Source: Candidatus Gastranaerophilales bacterium (GTDB lineage Bacteria; Cyanobacteriota; Vampirovibrionia; Gastranaerophilales; JANQFW01). Taken from it: a stretch of DNA of 48,413 nt. Location of the stretch: contig JANQFW010000016.1 of assembly GCA_028277625.1 (NCBI GenBank), forward strand, positions 1 to 48,413. Reading direction: 5' to 3'. The notes beneath the pieces are model-generated. The model saw only the letters and a list, made by a program, of their open reading frames with translations. It made no database searches and had not been told where the DNA came from. How positions within the stretch are numbered: the stretch's first letter is position 1; every line of letters begins with the position of its first letter. The position numbers and the translations under genes were made by a program. This document shows, piece after piece, positions 8,785 to 18,219 of the stretch.

Positions 8785-10146
8785 TTATAGATCGGCATAA
8801 TCTATCAATTTACTAATATCCTGGTTCCAGCCACCGTTCCAATTCTCAATTAAAATATCAGCAGGTGATTTGCCTTGCTTAACAAGCTCATTTAATTCTT
8901 CTAAGTATATAGACTCATCAGCATTATCAGCATCTCTCTGCTCATTTAAGGACTGCACTGCAATATCTACAAGCTCTTTTGCAATATCTGCAACGTTAAA
9001 ATGTCTGCATTTAGCCTCTAATCCTTGCTTAGGCACAGAGAATCTTAAATCTGTATAATCTTGCCAGTCTAAATTTTTAATTAAGTCCCAACCGGCTTCT
9101 AAGGCACTTGGATTGTATAATAAACCTTTCCATAATGCAGGCACTGCGGATATTAAATTTTCTCTCTGACAATCGGTACACCTGACTTCTATATAATTTT
9201 TCAATCTAACTTCTGGAAAGAAAGAACTTAAATGTAAGTGCCAATCATCGATTGTCGCGCGATAGCCCTTATAGCCATTTTTCAAATACTCTCTAAATGG
9301 CATGCCTTTCATATTAAACCATTTACCTTCTTTTTGAAGGAATATCATAGGCAAATCAATCATTATATCTGTATAATTCTCAAAAGAAAAATCTTTTTTA
9401 AATAGTTTAGGCGAAATCAAACCACATCTATCTTCGTCTGTGTCTAGCCATCCATAAGCCCTATAAGATTTAAAACCTGATAATTTGCCTTCCCTAATTG
9501 GAGAATTTGCAAACATAGCAGTGACAATAGGGGATAATCCAACAGATAAGCGAAGTTTATTCATTGCATCTTCTTCAGAATTAAAATCAAATGCAGCTTG
9601 AATACCCGCGGTTTCTCTCATCATAACAAAAGGACGACTACCTTTAGTTGGTAGGTATTCTGTCATTATCTTATAGCGATCTTTTGGGATTATAGTAATA
9701 TCTTTATGAGTAGAAACAGGTTGGTTACCAAGTCCAATCCATTTTATACCCATATCTTCAGCTAATTGGCTTGTAATATTATTATAATTTGCAACTATTG
9801 TACTTAGTTCTTGAATTGTTTTATGTGGATTTATACTATATTCAACCTGACTTCCGGGCTCAATTGTTATCATACCTTCTTTATAATTGATATTATTTAC
9901 AATTTCATCCGAGCTTTGCTCAGATAAATTTTGTTCTTTTTTAAACTTTTCAAGAAATTCAAAAATGCCATTTTCTCCAGAAAAAGGCTTTGCTATAAAA
10001 TTTTTATTATCAATTCCAAGTTTCTCAAATTCCAAACCAATTTTAAAATCAGCATCATTTTTTATACCACTGAAAAATATCTCCATCAGCTGATTTTTAT
10101 TAGTTATTATTTGATTGTCTTTATTTTTTTCTAATAGTTGCTGCAT
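8785..10146 (-). CDS. gshA: Glutamate-cysteine ligase, cyanobacteria/plant-like (GCS2) family
   Basis: 453 aa. It joins L-glutamate and L-cysteine with ATP to give gamma-glutamylcysteine, the first step to glutathione. Sequence marks: KIGLEFEKLGI (substrate/metal-binding strand), EPGSQVEYS, the RETAGIQAAFDF segment, WHLHLSSFFPEVRLKNYIEVRCTDCQ, and NPSALEAGW near residue 360. These match the GCS2 type found in plants, cyanobacteria and alpha-proteobacteria rather than E. coli GshA. The ATG at 10146 has only a weak ribosome site. No gshB is present in this window. It diverges from rsmA. Confidence 0.88.
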   Translation of the reverse strand: MQQLLEKNKDNQIITNKNQLMEIFFSGIKNDADFKIGLEFEKLGIDNKNFIAKPFSGENGIFEFLEKFKKEQNLSEQSSDEIVNNINYKEGMITIEPGSQVEYSINPHKTIQELSTIVANYNNITSQLAEDMGIKWIGLGNQPVSTHKDITIIPKDRYKIMTEYLPTKGSRPFVMMRETAGIQAAFDFNSEEDAMNKLRLSVGLSPIVTAMFANSPIREGKLSGFKSYRAYGWLDTDEDRCGLISPKLFKKDFSFENYTDIMIDLPMIFLQKEGKWFNMKGMPFREYLKNGYKGYRATIDDWHLHLSSFFPEVRLKNYIEVRCTDCQRENLISAVPALWKGLLYNPSALEAGWDLIKNLDWQDYTDLRFSVPKQGLEAKCRHFNVADIAKELVDIAVQSLNEQRDADNADESIYLEELNELVKQGKSPADILIENWNGGWNQDISKLIDYADL

Positions 10147-10178
10147 TTTAAATTTTCCATTTTTTATCTTAATTTATA

Positions 10179-10201
10179 GTTGATTTTATTGTATTATCAA
10201 C
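10179..10201. promoter_or_regulatory. Inverted repeat in the gshA/rsmA divergent region
   Basis: GTTGAT (10179-10184) and ATCAAC (10196-10201) form a perfect palindrome with 11-nt spacer (one further A/T pair outside), placed between the two divergent starts. It may be an operator; no regulator can be named. Confidence 0.35.
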
Positions 10202-10306
10202 TTATTCACAAATAAAGTAAAATAATTGTTAACGTTTTTGTAAGCTTAGCATAATTTTTTTTTGTTGAGTATTATTATTTTAGATAATAGCCTAAGAGGA
10301 TTAAAA

Positions 10307-11176
10307 TTGAATTATTTACAAAGGGCAAAAAAGTTTAGAACTAAAAAACGCCTGGGGCAAAATTTTTTGGTGGACGCAAACATAATTGAGAAAATAATCG
10401 AAGAATCATCTTTGAGCAGAGACGATGTGATTTTAGAAATAGGTCCTGGCATTGGTTTTGTTACAGAAAAAATAGCCCAGTTGGCAGCAAAAGTTTTGGC
10501 TGTAGAAGTTGATGATGATGCAATAGAAGAATTGGAAAAGCTAAGCTATTCAAATATTAAGATCATAAATGAAGATATTCTTAAGGTTGATATAAGTGAA
10601 TTAACCGATAATCCAATAAAAATAATTGCAAATATACCTTATTATATTACAAGTCCGATTATTGTCCATTTGCTTGGAGAAATTGATGAAATTGAACATT
10701 TTAACAGGAAAATGGTTAAGGAAATAATGTTAATGGTTCAATACGAAGTGGCTCAAAGAATTGTTGCCAACGAAAAGTCAGCATCCAAGGAGTATGGATT
10801 ATTATCTATTCTTGTTAATTATTGGGCAGAGCCGGAACTTATTGCTAAAGTTCCAGCAAGGTCATTCTACCCTGCACCAAAGGTTGACTCTGCCTTAATC
10901 AAATTAAAAGTTAGGGATAAACCAGCAATTAAACTTAATAATCCTAAGCTGTTCAGAAGAATAATTAGAGCTAGCTTTAGAATGAGAAGAAAAACAATTA
11001 AAAATGCACTTGTTAATTCTGGTTTTGATAATAGCGTAGTTATAGAAGCACTTTCACAGGCAAGTATTTCTCCAGCTATCAGAGGTGAAAAACTATCTAT
11101 ACAAGACTTTGAAATACTTGCCCGTGCTATAGAGGAGATTATGGATGGAAAAAGTAAGAGTAAAAACTCCTGCTAA
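10307..11176 (+). CDS. rsmA: 16S rRNA dimethyladenosine transferase
   Basis: Also called KsgA. It dimethylates two adjacent adenosines near the 3' end of 16S rRNA using SAM. 289 aa from a TTG start at 10307, chosen because AAGAGGA (10294-10300) lies 6 nt before it and the protein then begins NYLQRAKKFRTKKRLGQNFL as in the family. An upstream TTG at 10262 is in frame but has no ribosome site. Motifs: RLGQNFLVD, the SAM-binding ILEIGPGIGFVTE, the catalytic IANIPYY and the substrate-side RSFYPAPKVDSALI. Its last 32 nt overlap ispE, so translation is likely coupled. First gene of rsmA-ispE-bioA. Confidence 0.95.
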   Translation: MNYLQRAKKFRTKKRLGQNFLVDANIIEKIIEESSLSRDDVILEIGPGIGFVTEKIAQLAAKVLAVEVDDDAIEELEKLSYSNIKIINEDILKVDISELTDNPIKIIANIPYYITSPIIVHLLGEIDEIEHFNRKMVKEIMLMVQYEVAQRIVANEKSASKEYGLLSILVNYWAEPELIAKVPARSFYPAPKVDSALIKLKVRDKPAIKLNNPKLFRRIIRASFRMRRKTIKNALVNSGFDNSVVIEALSQASISPAIRGEKLSIQDFEILARAIEEIMDGKSKSKNSC

Positions 11177-12047
11177 AATAAATTTAACACTAGAAGTTTT
11201 GAATAAAAGGCATGATGGCTATCATGAAATAAAAAGCTTGATGCAGTCAGTGAGTTTGTATGATTTTTTGACAATAACAAAGCAAGAAGGCTCTAATGAT
11301 ATAACTCTTAGTGGTAATAAACCTGATATCCCTTATGATGAAAATAACTTATGCTATAAAAGCGCAAAAATATTTTTCGAAAAAATAAATATAAAAAATC
11401 AAGGGATAAATATAAATATAGAAAAAAGAATACCCGTTGCTGCCGGGCTTGCCGGAGGTAGTTCAAATGCTGCAGGGGTTTTAGTTGGCTTGAACGAAAT
11501 GTACAACAACCCCTTGTCAATAGATGCTATGTCTAAACTGGCAGCTACAATAGGATCTGATGTTAATTTTTGCTTACATGGTGGTGCACAACTTGCTACA
11601 TCTAGGGGTGAAAATTTACAATCTGTCTCTACACCTGACTTAAACGTAATTATTATTAAGCCTAAAAATTTGTCTTTATCAACTAAAGATATTTATACTA
11701 AGTATTCAGAGCTATTTTTCCCTCATAATGCCCAGGAAGAATTTGTTGTTGGTGGTCCAAAGTTTCAAAACACTGAACTTATAATGAATGCTATCAAAGA
11801 CAATAATATAGAAAATATTGCACTATTTTTAAGCAATGACTTAGAAAAGGTTGCATTGGGCTTATATGAACAAGTACAGGAAATTAAGAATAAATTAATA
11901 AGCGTCGGCTGTTTAAATGCTATAATGTCTGGGAGTGGACCTAGTGTGTTTGGTATTTACAATACCGAGATAGATTTTTATGAATACTTTGCAGACTATG
12001 AGATGTTTGAAGCCTTTACAATCGACAAAGGTGTAAGTGTGTATTAA
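11145..12047 (+). CDS. ispE: 4-diphosphocytidyl-2-C-methyl-D-erythritol kinase
   Basis: Phosphorylates CDP-methylerythritol in the non-mevalonate (MEP) isoprenoid pathway. 300 aa, GHMP kinase fold: N-terminal VKTPAKINLTLEVLNKRHDGYHEI, ATP loop PVAAGLAGGSSNAAG near residues 92-106, and C-terminal MSGSGPSVFGI. The ATG at 11145 lies inside the end of rsmA, with GAGGAG about 9 nt upstream; an ATG at 11141 is out of frame. The rsmA-ispE pairing is common in bacteria. Its presence implies the MEP route to isoprenoids. Confidence 0.94.
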   Translation: MEKVRVKTPAKINLTLEVLNKRHDGYHEIKSLMQSVSLYDFLTITKQEGSNDITLSGNKPDIPYDENNLCYKSAKIFFEKINIKNQGININIEKRIPVAAGLAGGSSNAAGVLVGLNEMYNNPLSIDAMSKLAATIGSDVNFCLHGGAQLATSRGENLQSVSTPDLNVIIIKPKNLSLSTKDIYTKYSELFFPHNAQEEFVVGGPKFQNTELIMNAIKDNNIENIALFLSNDLEKVALGLYEQVQEIKNKLISVGCLNAIMSGSGPSVFGIYNTEIDFYEYFADYEMFEAFTIDKGVSVY

Positions 12048-12062
12048 AAGGGGGAGTTATAA

Positions 12063-13418
12063 ATGCTGGATATGTCATATAAAGAGTGGGCAGAAAAAGA
12101 TATAAAGTATGTTTGGCATCCTTTTACCCAAATGAAGGATTATGGACAGGATGATCCTTTAATTATCGATAGGGGAAAAGGAGTATATGTTTGGGACCTA
12201 AAAGGAAATAAGTATATAGATGGAATTTCTTCCTGGTGGGTTAATACATTGGGGCATTCTAATGAAAGGCTAAATGATGCAATAAAACGTCAACTGGATA
12301 AAATAGAGCATGTATTATTAGCCGGATGTTCTCATGTTCCGGCAATTGAGCTTGCAGAACGACTGATAAAGATTATGAACACATCTTTTACAAGGGTTTT
12401 CTATTCAGATAATGGATCCACAGCTGTAGAAGTTGCATTAAAAATGGCTTATCAATACTGGGTGCACAAAGGCTATCCAGATAAAAATAAATTTATAGCA
12501 CTAAAAAATTCATATCACGGAGATACACTAGGTGCTGTTTCTGTTGGTGGTGTGGATTTATATCATAAAATTTATAAACCTTTGCTGTTTGATATTTTTC
12601 AGGCAGATTCACCAAATTGCTACAGGTGCCCTTGCAGTCAACAAAAAGATAACTGCAACTTTGAGTGCTTAAATTCTGTTGAAAAAATACTTGAAGAAAA
12701 CTCAAATAAAGTTGCCGGTATCATCATCGAACCTCTTGTTCAAGGTGCAGGCGGAATGATAATTTATGACAAAGAGTATATTATAAGGCTTAAAAAAATC
12801 TGTGAAAAATATAATATTTTGCTCATTGACGATGAAGTTGCTATGGGCTTTGGCAGAACCGGCAAAATGTTTGCATATGAGCATACAGGCATAACCCCTG
12901 ATATTATATGTCTTGCCAAAGGAATAACAGCAGGTTATCTGCCATTGGCAGTAACTGTTGTTGGAGAAGAAATTTATCAAGCGTTTTATGATGACTATGA
13001 AACATTAAAAACCTTCTTCCATGGTCATAGCTTTACTGGAAATCCTTTAGCTGCAAGCGTCGCTGTTGAGAACTTTAAAATTCTCGAAGAAGAAAATATT
13101 ATTGAATCTATTCAACCCAAAATTAAAAAATTAAAATCTGAACTGCAAAAATTTGAAGAACTAAAAAATGTTGGTGATATAAGGCATGTTGGAATGATAG
13201 GCGCTATTGAGCTGGTAAAAGACAGGCAAACAAAGGAAGGATTTCCTTTTGAGAAAAAATTAAGCCTGCAAATACATAAAGAAGGCTTAAAAAGAGGTGC
13301 TATTATCAGACCTCTCGGCAATGTACTATACTTTATGCCGCCTTATGTTATTACAGAAGAAGAAATAACAAAACTAACAGATATAGCCTATGACTCTATT
13401 AAAGCTGTTCTTGGATAA
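12063..13418 (+). CDS. bioA: Adenosylmethionine/lysine-8-amino-7-oxononanoate aminotransferase (BioA/BioK)
   Basis: PLP enzyme converting KAPA to DAPA in biotin synthesis. 451 aa; ATG preceded by GGGGAG (12051-12056). Marks: VWHPFTQMKDY and DGISSWWVNTLGH at the N-terminus, PLP aspartate in LLIDDEVAMGFGRTGKMF (D257), Schiff-base lysine K286 in LAKGITAGYLPLAVT, and FHGHSFTGNPLAA. The stretch after the lysine (YDDYETLKTFFHGHSFTGN) resembles the Gram-positive BioA/BioK branch, so the amino donor could be SAM or lysine. Five cysteines crowd residues 186-202 (C186, C189, C191, C198, C202), possibly a small metal-binding insert. No other bio gene is nearby. Last gene of the rsmA operon. Confidence 0.88.
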   Translation: MLDMSYKEWAEKDIKYVWHPFTQMKDYGQDDPLIIDRGKGVYVWDLKGNKYIDGISSWWVNTLGHSNERLNDAIKRQLDKIEHVLLAGCSHVPAIELAERLIKIMNTSFTRVFYSDNGSTAVEVALKMAYQYWVHKGYPDKNKFIALKNSYHGDTLGAVSVGGVDLYHKIYKPLLFDIFQADSPNCYRCPCSQQKDNCNFECLNSVEKILEENSNKVAGIIIEPLVQGAGGMIIYDKEYIIRLKKICEKYNILLIDDEVAMGFGRTGKMFAYEHTGITPDIICLAKGITAGYLPLAVTVVGEEIYQAFYDDYETLKTFFHGHSFTGNPLAASVAVENFKILEEENIIESIQPKIKKLKSELQKFEELKNVGDIRHVGMIGAIELVKDRQTKEGFPFEKKLSLQIHKEGLKRGAIIRPLGNVLYFMPPYVITEEEITKLTDIAYDSIKAVLG

Positions 13419-13441
13419 TTTTAATATTAAAACTTAACTAG

Positions 13442-14410
13442 TTACTTTTGTTGCTCTTGCTTTGGCTGGCTTTTGCTACCAATAGACATATTCTGAAAGT
13501 TATCCATTAGGCTTATAAATGCTGGTGTTAACAATACAGTAAACATAGACGGCAAGATAAATAGTACAAGAGGAATTACCATCTTTACACTTGCCTTTGC
13601 AGCAAGAGCTTCTGCTTTTTGTCGTCTTCTTGTTCTTACTGTATCAGAGTAGACCTTTAAAGATTGAGCAATACTTGTACCAAGCTTATCAGTTTGAATA
13701 AGCAAAGAGGTTAAAGAGCGTAAATCTTCTACGTTATTTCTATTTGCCAAATTCCTAAAAGCCTCTTGCCTTGGTACACCTGCTAATATATCCTTACTAA
13801 CCCTACCAAGCTCTGTTGCAAGGATAGGGCAAGTCCTCATCTGCTCCTGAGACACTCTAAATAGTGCTGCATCTAGTCCTAATCCGGCTTCTACGCAGAC
13901 TGTTAATAGATCTAAAGCATCAGGCAAGTTATAAGAGATCTCTGTCTCTTTATGTTTTATATAATTTTTTAACTTCATCTCAGGTAGCCTGTACAGCGTT
14001 AGCGGAGTTGCTATAAACAATATAGTTGCCATCATAGCATCTAATCCGCCTATGCTATAAATAGCAAGCGCAAAAACAAAACCTATAATTCCGTAAAGTA
14101 CTTTTTGGGTTATAAGCTTTACTACATCCTCATCCGTAGAAGGTCTGCCTGCTTGTATTAAAAGTTGTTTGACGGTGTTTACCTTTTGCCGTTTTTTAGT
14201 TAAAGCGTTTACAATTGGAGCAACAAGTTCACCCGCACGTTTTTTAAAATAGCTTTCTTTATTCACTTTTTCTACAGATGCTAATTCTTTATGTTGAGAA
14301 AGGCTTTTTAGTCTGCGCTCAAGGATATCATCTTCCTCTTCCAGATCCATAAATAAATATATAATACCTGCAACACAAAGTCCTATAAGTAAAAGCCCAA
14401 TATAAGTCAT
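13442..14410 (-). CDS. tadC: Tad pilus inner-membrane platform protein TadC
   Basis: 322 aa, type II secretion GspF-like protein. Hydrophobic segments near the N-terminus (about 3-20), two in the middle (about 108-145), and one near 280-300 flank a cytoplasmic GspF domain with the family sequence LPDALDLLTVCVEAGLGLDAAL and the end of the bundle TDKLGTSIAQSLKVYSDTVRTRRRQ. It forms the platform with TadB on which the CpaF ATPase drives Flp pilus assembly. Starts 5 nt after the tadB stop. It ends convergently with bioA (23-bp gap); TTTTAATATTAAAA at 13419-13432 is a perfect palindrome in that gap. Confidence 0.9.
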   Translation of the reverse strand: MTYIGLLLIGLCVAGIIYLFMDLEEEDDILERRLKSLSQHKELASVEKVNKESYFKKRAGELVAPIVNALTKKRQKVNTVKQLLIQAGRPSTDEDVVKLITQKVLYGIIGFVFALAIYSIGGLDAMMATILFIATPLTLYRLPEMKLKNYIKHKETEISYNLPDALDLLTVCVEAGLGLDAALFRVSQEQMRTCPILATELGRVSKDILAGVPRQEAFRNLANRNNVEDLRSLTSLLIQTDKLGTSIAQSLKVYSDTVRTRRRQKAEALAAKASVKMVIPLVLFILPSMFTVLLTPAFISLMDNFQNMSIGSKSQPKQEQQK

Positions 14411-14415
14411 TTTTA

Positions 14416-15393
14416 TTAAACCCTAATATTTGTTATCTTATTGATGATAAAAAATCCAAGTGCGCTCATTGTAGCAGCAAGAGCTAGAGCTCCCCACCCT
14501 ATAGGTGTTTTAAACAAAGGTTCCATATACTTAGGGTTCATAACCGAAATAATGCCACCAAGTGCCGCTGGAGCAAGGCCTAAAATAATGCCTGAAAGTT
14601 TAGCTTGTGCTGTTTGAGATTCTATTAAACCCAATAGTTTAAATCGTTCTCGTATTGTATGGCTAAGATTGTCTAATATTTCTGCCAGGTTGCCACCTAT
14701 TTCTCTTTGAATCAAAACAGCAGTAACAAAAAAGCGCAAGTCTTGACTGCTTGGAATTGCTTGCGCCATATTTTCAAGCGCATCTTTTGTATCTTTACCC
14801 AAAGAAATATCATCATAAACCTGCTTAAATACTTGACTTACCGGTGGGTTCATTTCGTTAGAAACAAGTTGAAACGCAGATAATAAAGAATGTCCAGCTC
14901 TTAAAGAGCTAGCTAAAAGCCCCAGGCAATCAGGAAATTGCTTCGTAAAATCCTTAGATCTTTTTGCAATCTTAAAATTAATTTGCAAAAACATAAATAA
15001 GCCTGCAATTAATCCTACTATAGGAGCAAATAAAACACCTATAAAAAAAGAGCAAACCAATGTAACAGCAAACATTATTATTAGCGCATGTATTATAAAA
15101 ATATCCACTGATGTTTTTATATCAGCCTGCTTTAGCCCTTTTTTTAATTTTTTAATAACATCAAGCTTATCTAGCACCTTGGCTAATGTTCCTATTTTAT
15201 AGTCAGTATCTTCCATATACTGATCTAATATCATTTTTTTATCAGGATCAATGCCATTATTTATTTTTCTATTTTTTATATTGCTCAATCTTTTTTCTAA
15301 TAAAGGATCTTTAGAATCCTCCTTTATCAGTAACATTATTAATGCAAATGTTATTATTCCACAAATTAAACTTAATAAAATGCTATTATCCAT
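14416..15393 (-). CDS. tadB: Tad pilus inner-membrane platform protein TadB
   Basis: 325 aa, GspF-like. N-terminal hydrophobic helix, a pair of membrane helices around residues 103-145, a cytoplasmic GspF domain beginning QFPDCLGLLASSLRAGHSLLSAFQ, the family sequence REIGGNLAEILDNLSHTIRER, and a C-terminal membrane segment near 300-318. It is the partner of TadC; TadB/TadC pairs are diagnostic of Tad systems rather than type II secretion, which has one GspF. Spacing to cpaF upstream is 13 nt and to tadC 5 nt, so both belong to the same operon. Confidence 0.9.
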   Translation of the reverse strand: MDNSILLSLICGIITFALIMLLIKEDSKDPLLEKRLSNIKNRKINNGIDPDKKMILDQYMEDTDYKIGTLAKVLDKLDVIKKLKKGLKQADIKTSVDIFIIHALIIMFAVTLVCSFFIGVLFAPIVGLIAGLFMFLQINFKIAKRSKDFTKQFPDCLGLLASSLRAGHSLLSAFQLVSNEMNPPVSQVFKQVYDDISLGKDTKDALENMAQAIPSSQDLRFFVTAVLIQREIGGNLAEILDNLSHTIRERFKLLGLIESQTAQAKLSGIILGLAPAALGGIISVMNPKYMEPLFKTPIGWGALALAATMSALGFFIINKITNIRV

Positions 15394-15406
15394 GATCTCT
15401 TATCAC

Positions 15407-16972
15407 TTACTTATTCTTTAATCTATTCAATAGAGAGTTGCGATTTGGACTCGACTTAGGAGTGTTAATGGGTAATTGTGTTTCAGGATTTTTCTGTTGA
15501 GATGATTCGCTCACAGCTGAAGGATTAGTTAGTTGTACATCTTTTTTAACAGATCTTTTGTTAGGGGGATCCGGGCAAAGATATTGAGGTTGAGATTCTA
15601 TCTTAAAATGCTCAGCAGGAAGATCTATACCTTTTGCTTTACATCTATCCATAAATTTAGGACGAACACCTGTTGAAACATGGCAACCTACAACCTTGCC
15701 ATTTGAATCTAAACCTTTTTGCTCCCACTTAAAAATATCCTGCATTGTAACAACATTGCCTTCCATTCCTACAACTTCGGATATATAAGTAACTCTTCTT
15801 GACCCATCACTCAACCTGCTAGCTTGAACAATCAAGTGTACAGCAGAACTTACTTGGGTTCTAATAGTTCTTTCCGGCAAATCTACACCAGAAAACATAA
15901 CCATTGTTTCTAACCTGCTCAAAGCATCTCTTGGTGTATTTGCATGAAGTGTTGTTAAAGAGCCATCATGACCGGTATTCATAGCCTGAAGCATATCCAA
16001 AGCTTCTGCTCCACGACATTCACCTATTATAACTCTATCAGGTCGCATCCTTAATGAGTTAATAACAAGGTCTCTAGCTGTAATTGCGCCTTCTCCTTCG
16101 ATATTTGGAGGACGTGTCTCTAATCTTACAACATGGTCTTGCTGCAAGCTTAATTCTGCAGAATCTTCTATTGTTACAATTCTTTCATCAGCAGGAATCA
16201 AATCAGAAAGACTATTTAATAAAGTTGTTTTACCTGCACCAGTTCCACCAGAGATAACTATATTAAGCCTTCCTAAGACTGCAGCCCTTAAGGTGTCAGC
16301 CATTGAAACTGTCATAGAACCCCATGCCAATAAGCTATCTAATGTTGCAGCATCTGCTTTAAATTTTCTGATAGAAAGTGAAGGCCCATCTATAGCCAAA
16401 GGAGGAATAATTGCATTAACCCTTGAACCATCCGGAAGCCTGGCATCTACCATTGGAGATTTTTCATCAATTCTTCTTCCTACAGCTGAAACAATTCTTT
16501 CGATTATATTCATTAGATGCGCATTATCTCTAAACTCAACAGGAGTTCTTATAAGCTTTCCACCTTTTTCAACATAAACTTGCTTAGGACCATTTACAAG
16601 AATATCAGACACTCCAGGGTCAGCAAGAAGTGGATCAAGAGGGCCATAGCCTTTAATTTCTTGTAATATCTCTCTTATAAGTGTGTCTTTTTCCCTGTTA
16701 TTCATAGGGGTAGATGCATAGTCCGTAGTTAGGCATTTATCTACAAATTGTTTAATAAATTGCCTTTGCTCGTCATTGCTAAAATTGTCCCATGCTGGTG
16801 TTGAATTAACTTTTTCAATAAATTTTGAATGAACATCTTCCTTGATCTTTTGCAATTGCGAGTTTACTTCGCCACCACGCTGCGTCTCTTCTTTTTGCGC
16901 ACTGGCAGCACTTTCTGCAAAAGTTGCCTTTGTTGTACTAATATTTTTATTTAATCTATCTTTTAAAGACAT
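15407..16972 (-). CDS. cpaF: Tad pilus assembly/retraction ATPase CpaF (TadA)
   Basis: 521 aa, VirB11/GspE-type secretion ATPase of the Tad clade. N-terminal helical part, then IRKFKADAATLDSLLAWGSM, Walker A GGTGAGKT (242-249), the Asp box TIEDSAELSL, Walker B-like RVIIGECRGAEALDMLQAMNTG and the His box LTTLHANTPRDALSRLE. It powers extension (and, as known for CpaF, also retraction) of Flp pili as a hexamer under TadB/TadC. A C-terminal extension of about 60 residues rich in Ser, Pro and Asn, plus a Cys-containing stretch before it, is longer than usual. Confidence 0.94.
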   Translation of the reverse strand: MSLKDRLNKNISTTKATFAESAASAQKEETQRGGEVNSQLQKIKEDVHSKFIEKVNSTPAWDNFSNDEQRQFIKQFVDKCLTTDYASTPMNNREKDTLIREILQEIKGYGPLDPLLADPGVSDILVNGPKQVYVEKGGKLIRTPVEFRDNAHLMNIIERIVSAVGRRIDEKSPMVDARLPDGSRVNAIIPPLAIDGPSLSIRKFKADAATLDSLLAWGSMTVSMADTLRAAVLGRLNIVISGGTGAGKTTLLNSLSDLIPADERIVTIEDSAELSLQQDHVVRLETRPPNIEGEGAITARDLVINSLRMRPDRVIIGECRGAEALDMLQAMNTGHDGSLTTLHANTPRDALSRLETMVMFSGVDLPERTIRTQVSSAVHLIVQASRLSDGSRRVTYISEVVGMEGNVVTMQDIFKWEQKGLDSNGKVVGCHVSTGVRPKFMDRCKAKGIDLPAEHFKIESQPQYLCPDPPNKRSVKKDVQLTNPSAVSESSQQKNPETQLPINTPKSSPNRNSLLNRLKNK

Positions 16973-16981
16973 ATATGACCC

Positions 16982-18205
16982 TTATTTTTTACCTTTAGTA
17001 GGATTCATTTTGCCAAATAAATTTGCCAGGATGGAACTACCAGGTTTGGATGCTGTCTGCTCATTGCCTTTTACATAAATAGAGTTACTCAATTTAGCAG
17101 CCAAACCAAAGAAACTATCATTCACATTTGAATCTTTATTAATTTCACAAATAGGCATACCTCTATTAATCGCAGACATTACTGTGAAATAATTATTTGG
17201 TATTTTCCAATACACATTATGATTCAATGCATCTTCAACATCTTCAACAGAAATTTCTTCATTTTCTATGTATCTATTTACCAGCATTTTAACTTTTTCT
17301 CTTGGATAATCAAGTCTTTCAAACAAATCAAGACACCTTTGAGCATTTCTTATTGAAGGCAAGTTAACAATTGACACAAGTAGAATATCATCTGATAAAT
17401 CCAACGCAGAAATAGTTTTACTGTCAAAAACACTGCTTGTATCGATTACAATATAAGAAAAAACTGATCTTAATGCACTCAAAACCGTACCAATCTGTTC
17501 AGAAGTTATTTCTTCAGCTTGTTCAAGATATGGAGGATCTGCTAATACATAAAGCTCTTTATCTTGATACTTTTCAAGGGTCTTTATTAAGAATGATTCA
17601 TCAATTCTGCTAATTTGTGTGACAATATAAGCAATATCATAAGAAGGGCTTAAGTCTAAAAATGTAGTTACATCACCCAATTGCAAGTTTAAATCTACCA
17701 AAGCTACCTTCTTCCTGGTAACTTCTGCCAAACTTACAGCTAAATTCGTTGCTATAGTTGTTTTGCCAATACCGCCTTTATTACTGAATACCGTAAATAT
17801 TTTACCCTCTGTAAAGCTATCCGTATTATTTTTTAGCAAGTGCTTTGCCTTATTCAATATTCTGGTAATTTCAGCCTGGGCTATCGGCTTGGAAACAACT
17901 TCACTGGCACCTGCTTTCATAACTTGTATAATAAATTCAGGATCATTATTACTAGAAATTGCGTAGACTATACAAGATCTTAATTGAAAATTTATTTTTT
18001 CTATCACATCCACAGCTACAGTTGTAGCCGATGAAACATCTATAAAGACTATCGAAGGCTTACTCTTTATTACAGCGTTATAACCTTCAATTAAGTCGTC
18101 AAACTCTCCTACTATGTCAATAAATTTAAAATTTTCAAGGTCGCTTTTAAGCTCTGACCTTGAAGTCTTATCATTTCTAATTAACATTACAGGGATTGAT
18201 TCCAT
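16982..18205 (-). CDS. cpaE: Tad pilus localisation protein CpaE/TadZ (receiver-like + MinD ATPase)
   Basis: 407 aa. Residues 1-125 have a response-regulator-like fold: an Asp at the phospho-acceptor position (IVFIDVS, D56) and K106, but the acidic pair expected near the N-terminus is not clear, so phosphorylation is uncertain. Residues 134-390 are a ParA/MinD ATPase with deviant Walker A NKGGIGKTT (K143, K148) and LVDLNLQLGDVTTFLDL. Known CpaE/TadZ proteins place the pilus machine at a cell pole or focus. Fits between secretin and ATPase genes with gaps of 14 and 9 nt. Confidence 0.9.
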   Translation of the reverse strand: MESIPVMLIRNDKTSRSELKSDLENFKFIDIVGEFDDLIEGYNAVIKSKPSIVFIDVSSATTVAVDVIEKINFQLRSCIVYAISSNNDPEFIIQVMKAGASEVVSKPIAQAEITRILNKAKHLLKNNTDSFTEGKIFTVFSNKGGIGKTTIATNLAVSLAEVTRKKVALVDLNLQLGDVTTFLDLSPSYDIAYIVTQISRIDESFLIKTLEKYQDKELYVLADPPYLEQAEEITSEQIGTVLSALRSVFSYIVIDTSSVFDSKTISALDLSDDILLVSIVNLPSIRNAQRCLDLFERLDYPREKVKMLVNRYIENEEISVEDVEDALNHNVYWKIPNNYFTVMSAINRGMPICEINKDSNVNDSFFGLAAKLSNSIYVKGNEQTASKPGSSILANLFGKMNPTKGKK

Positions 18206-18219
18206 TAATAAAACTCCAT

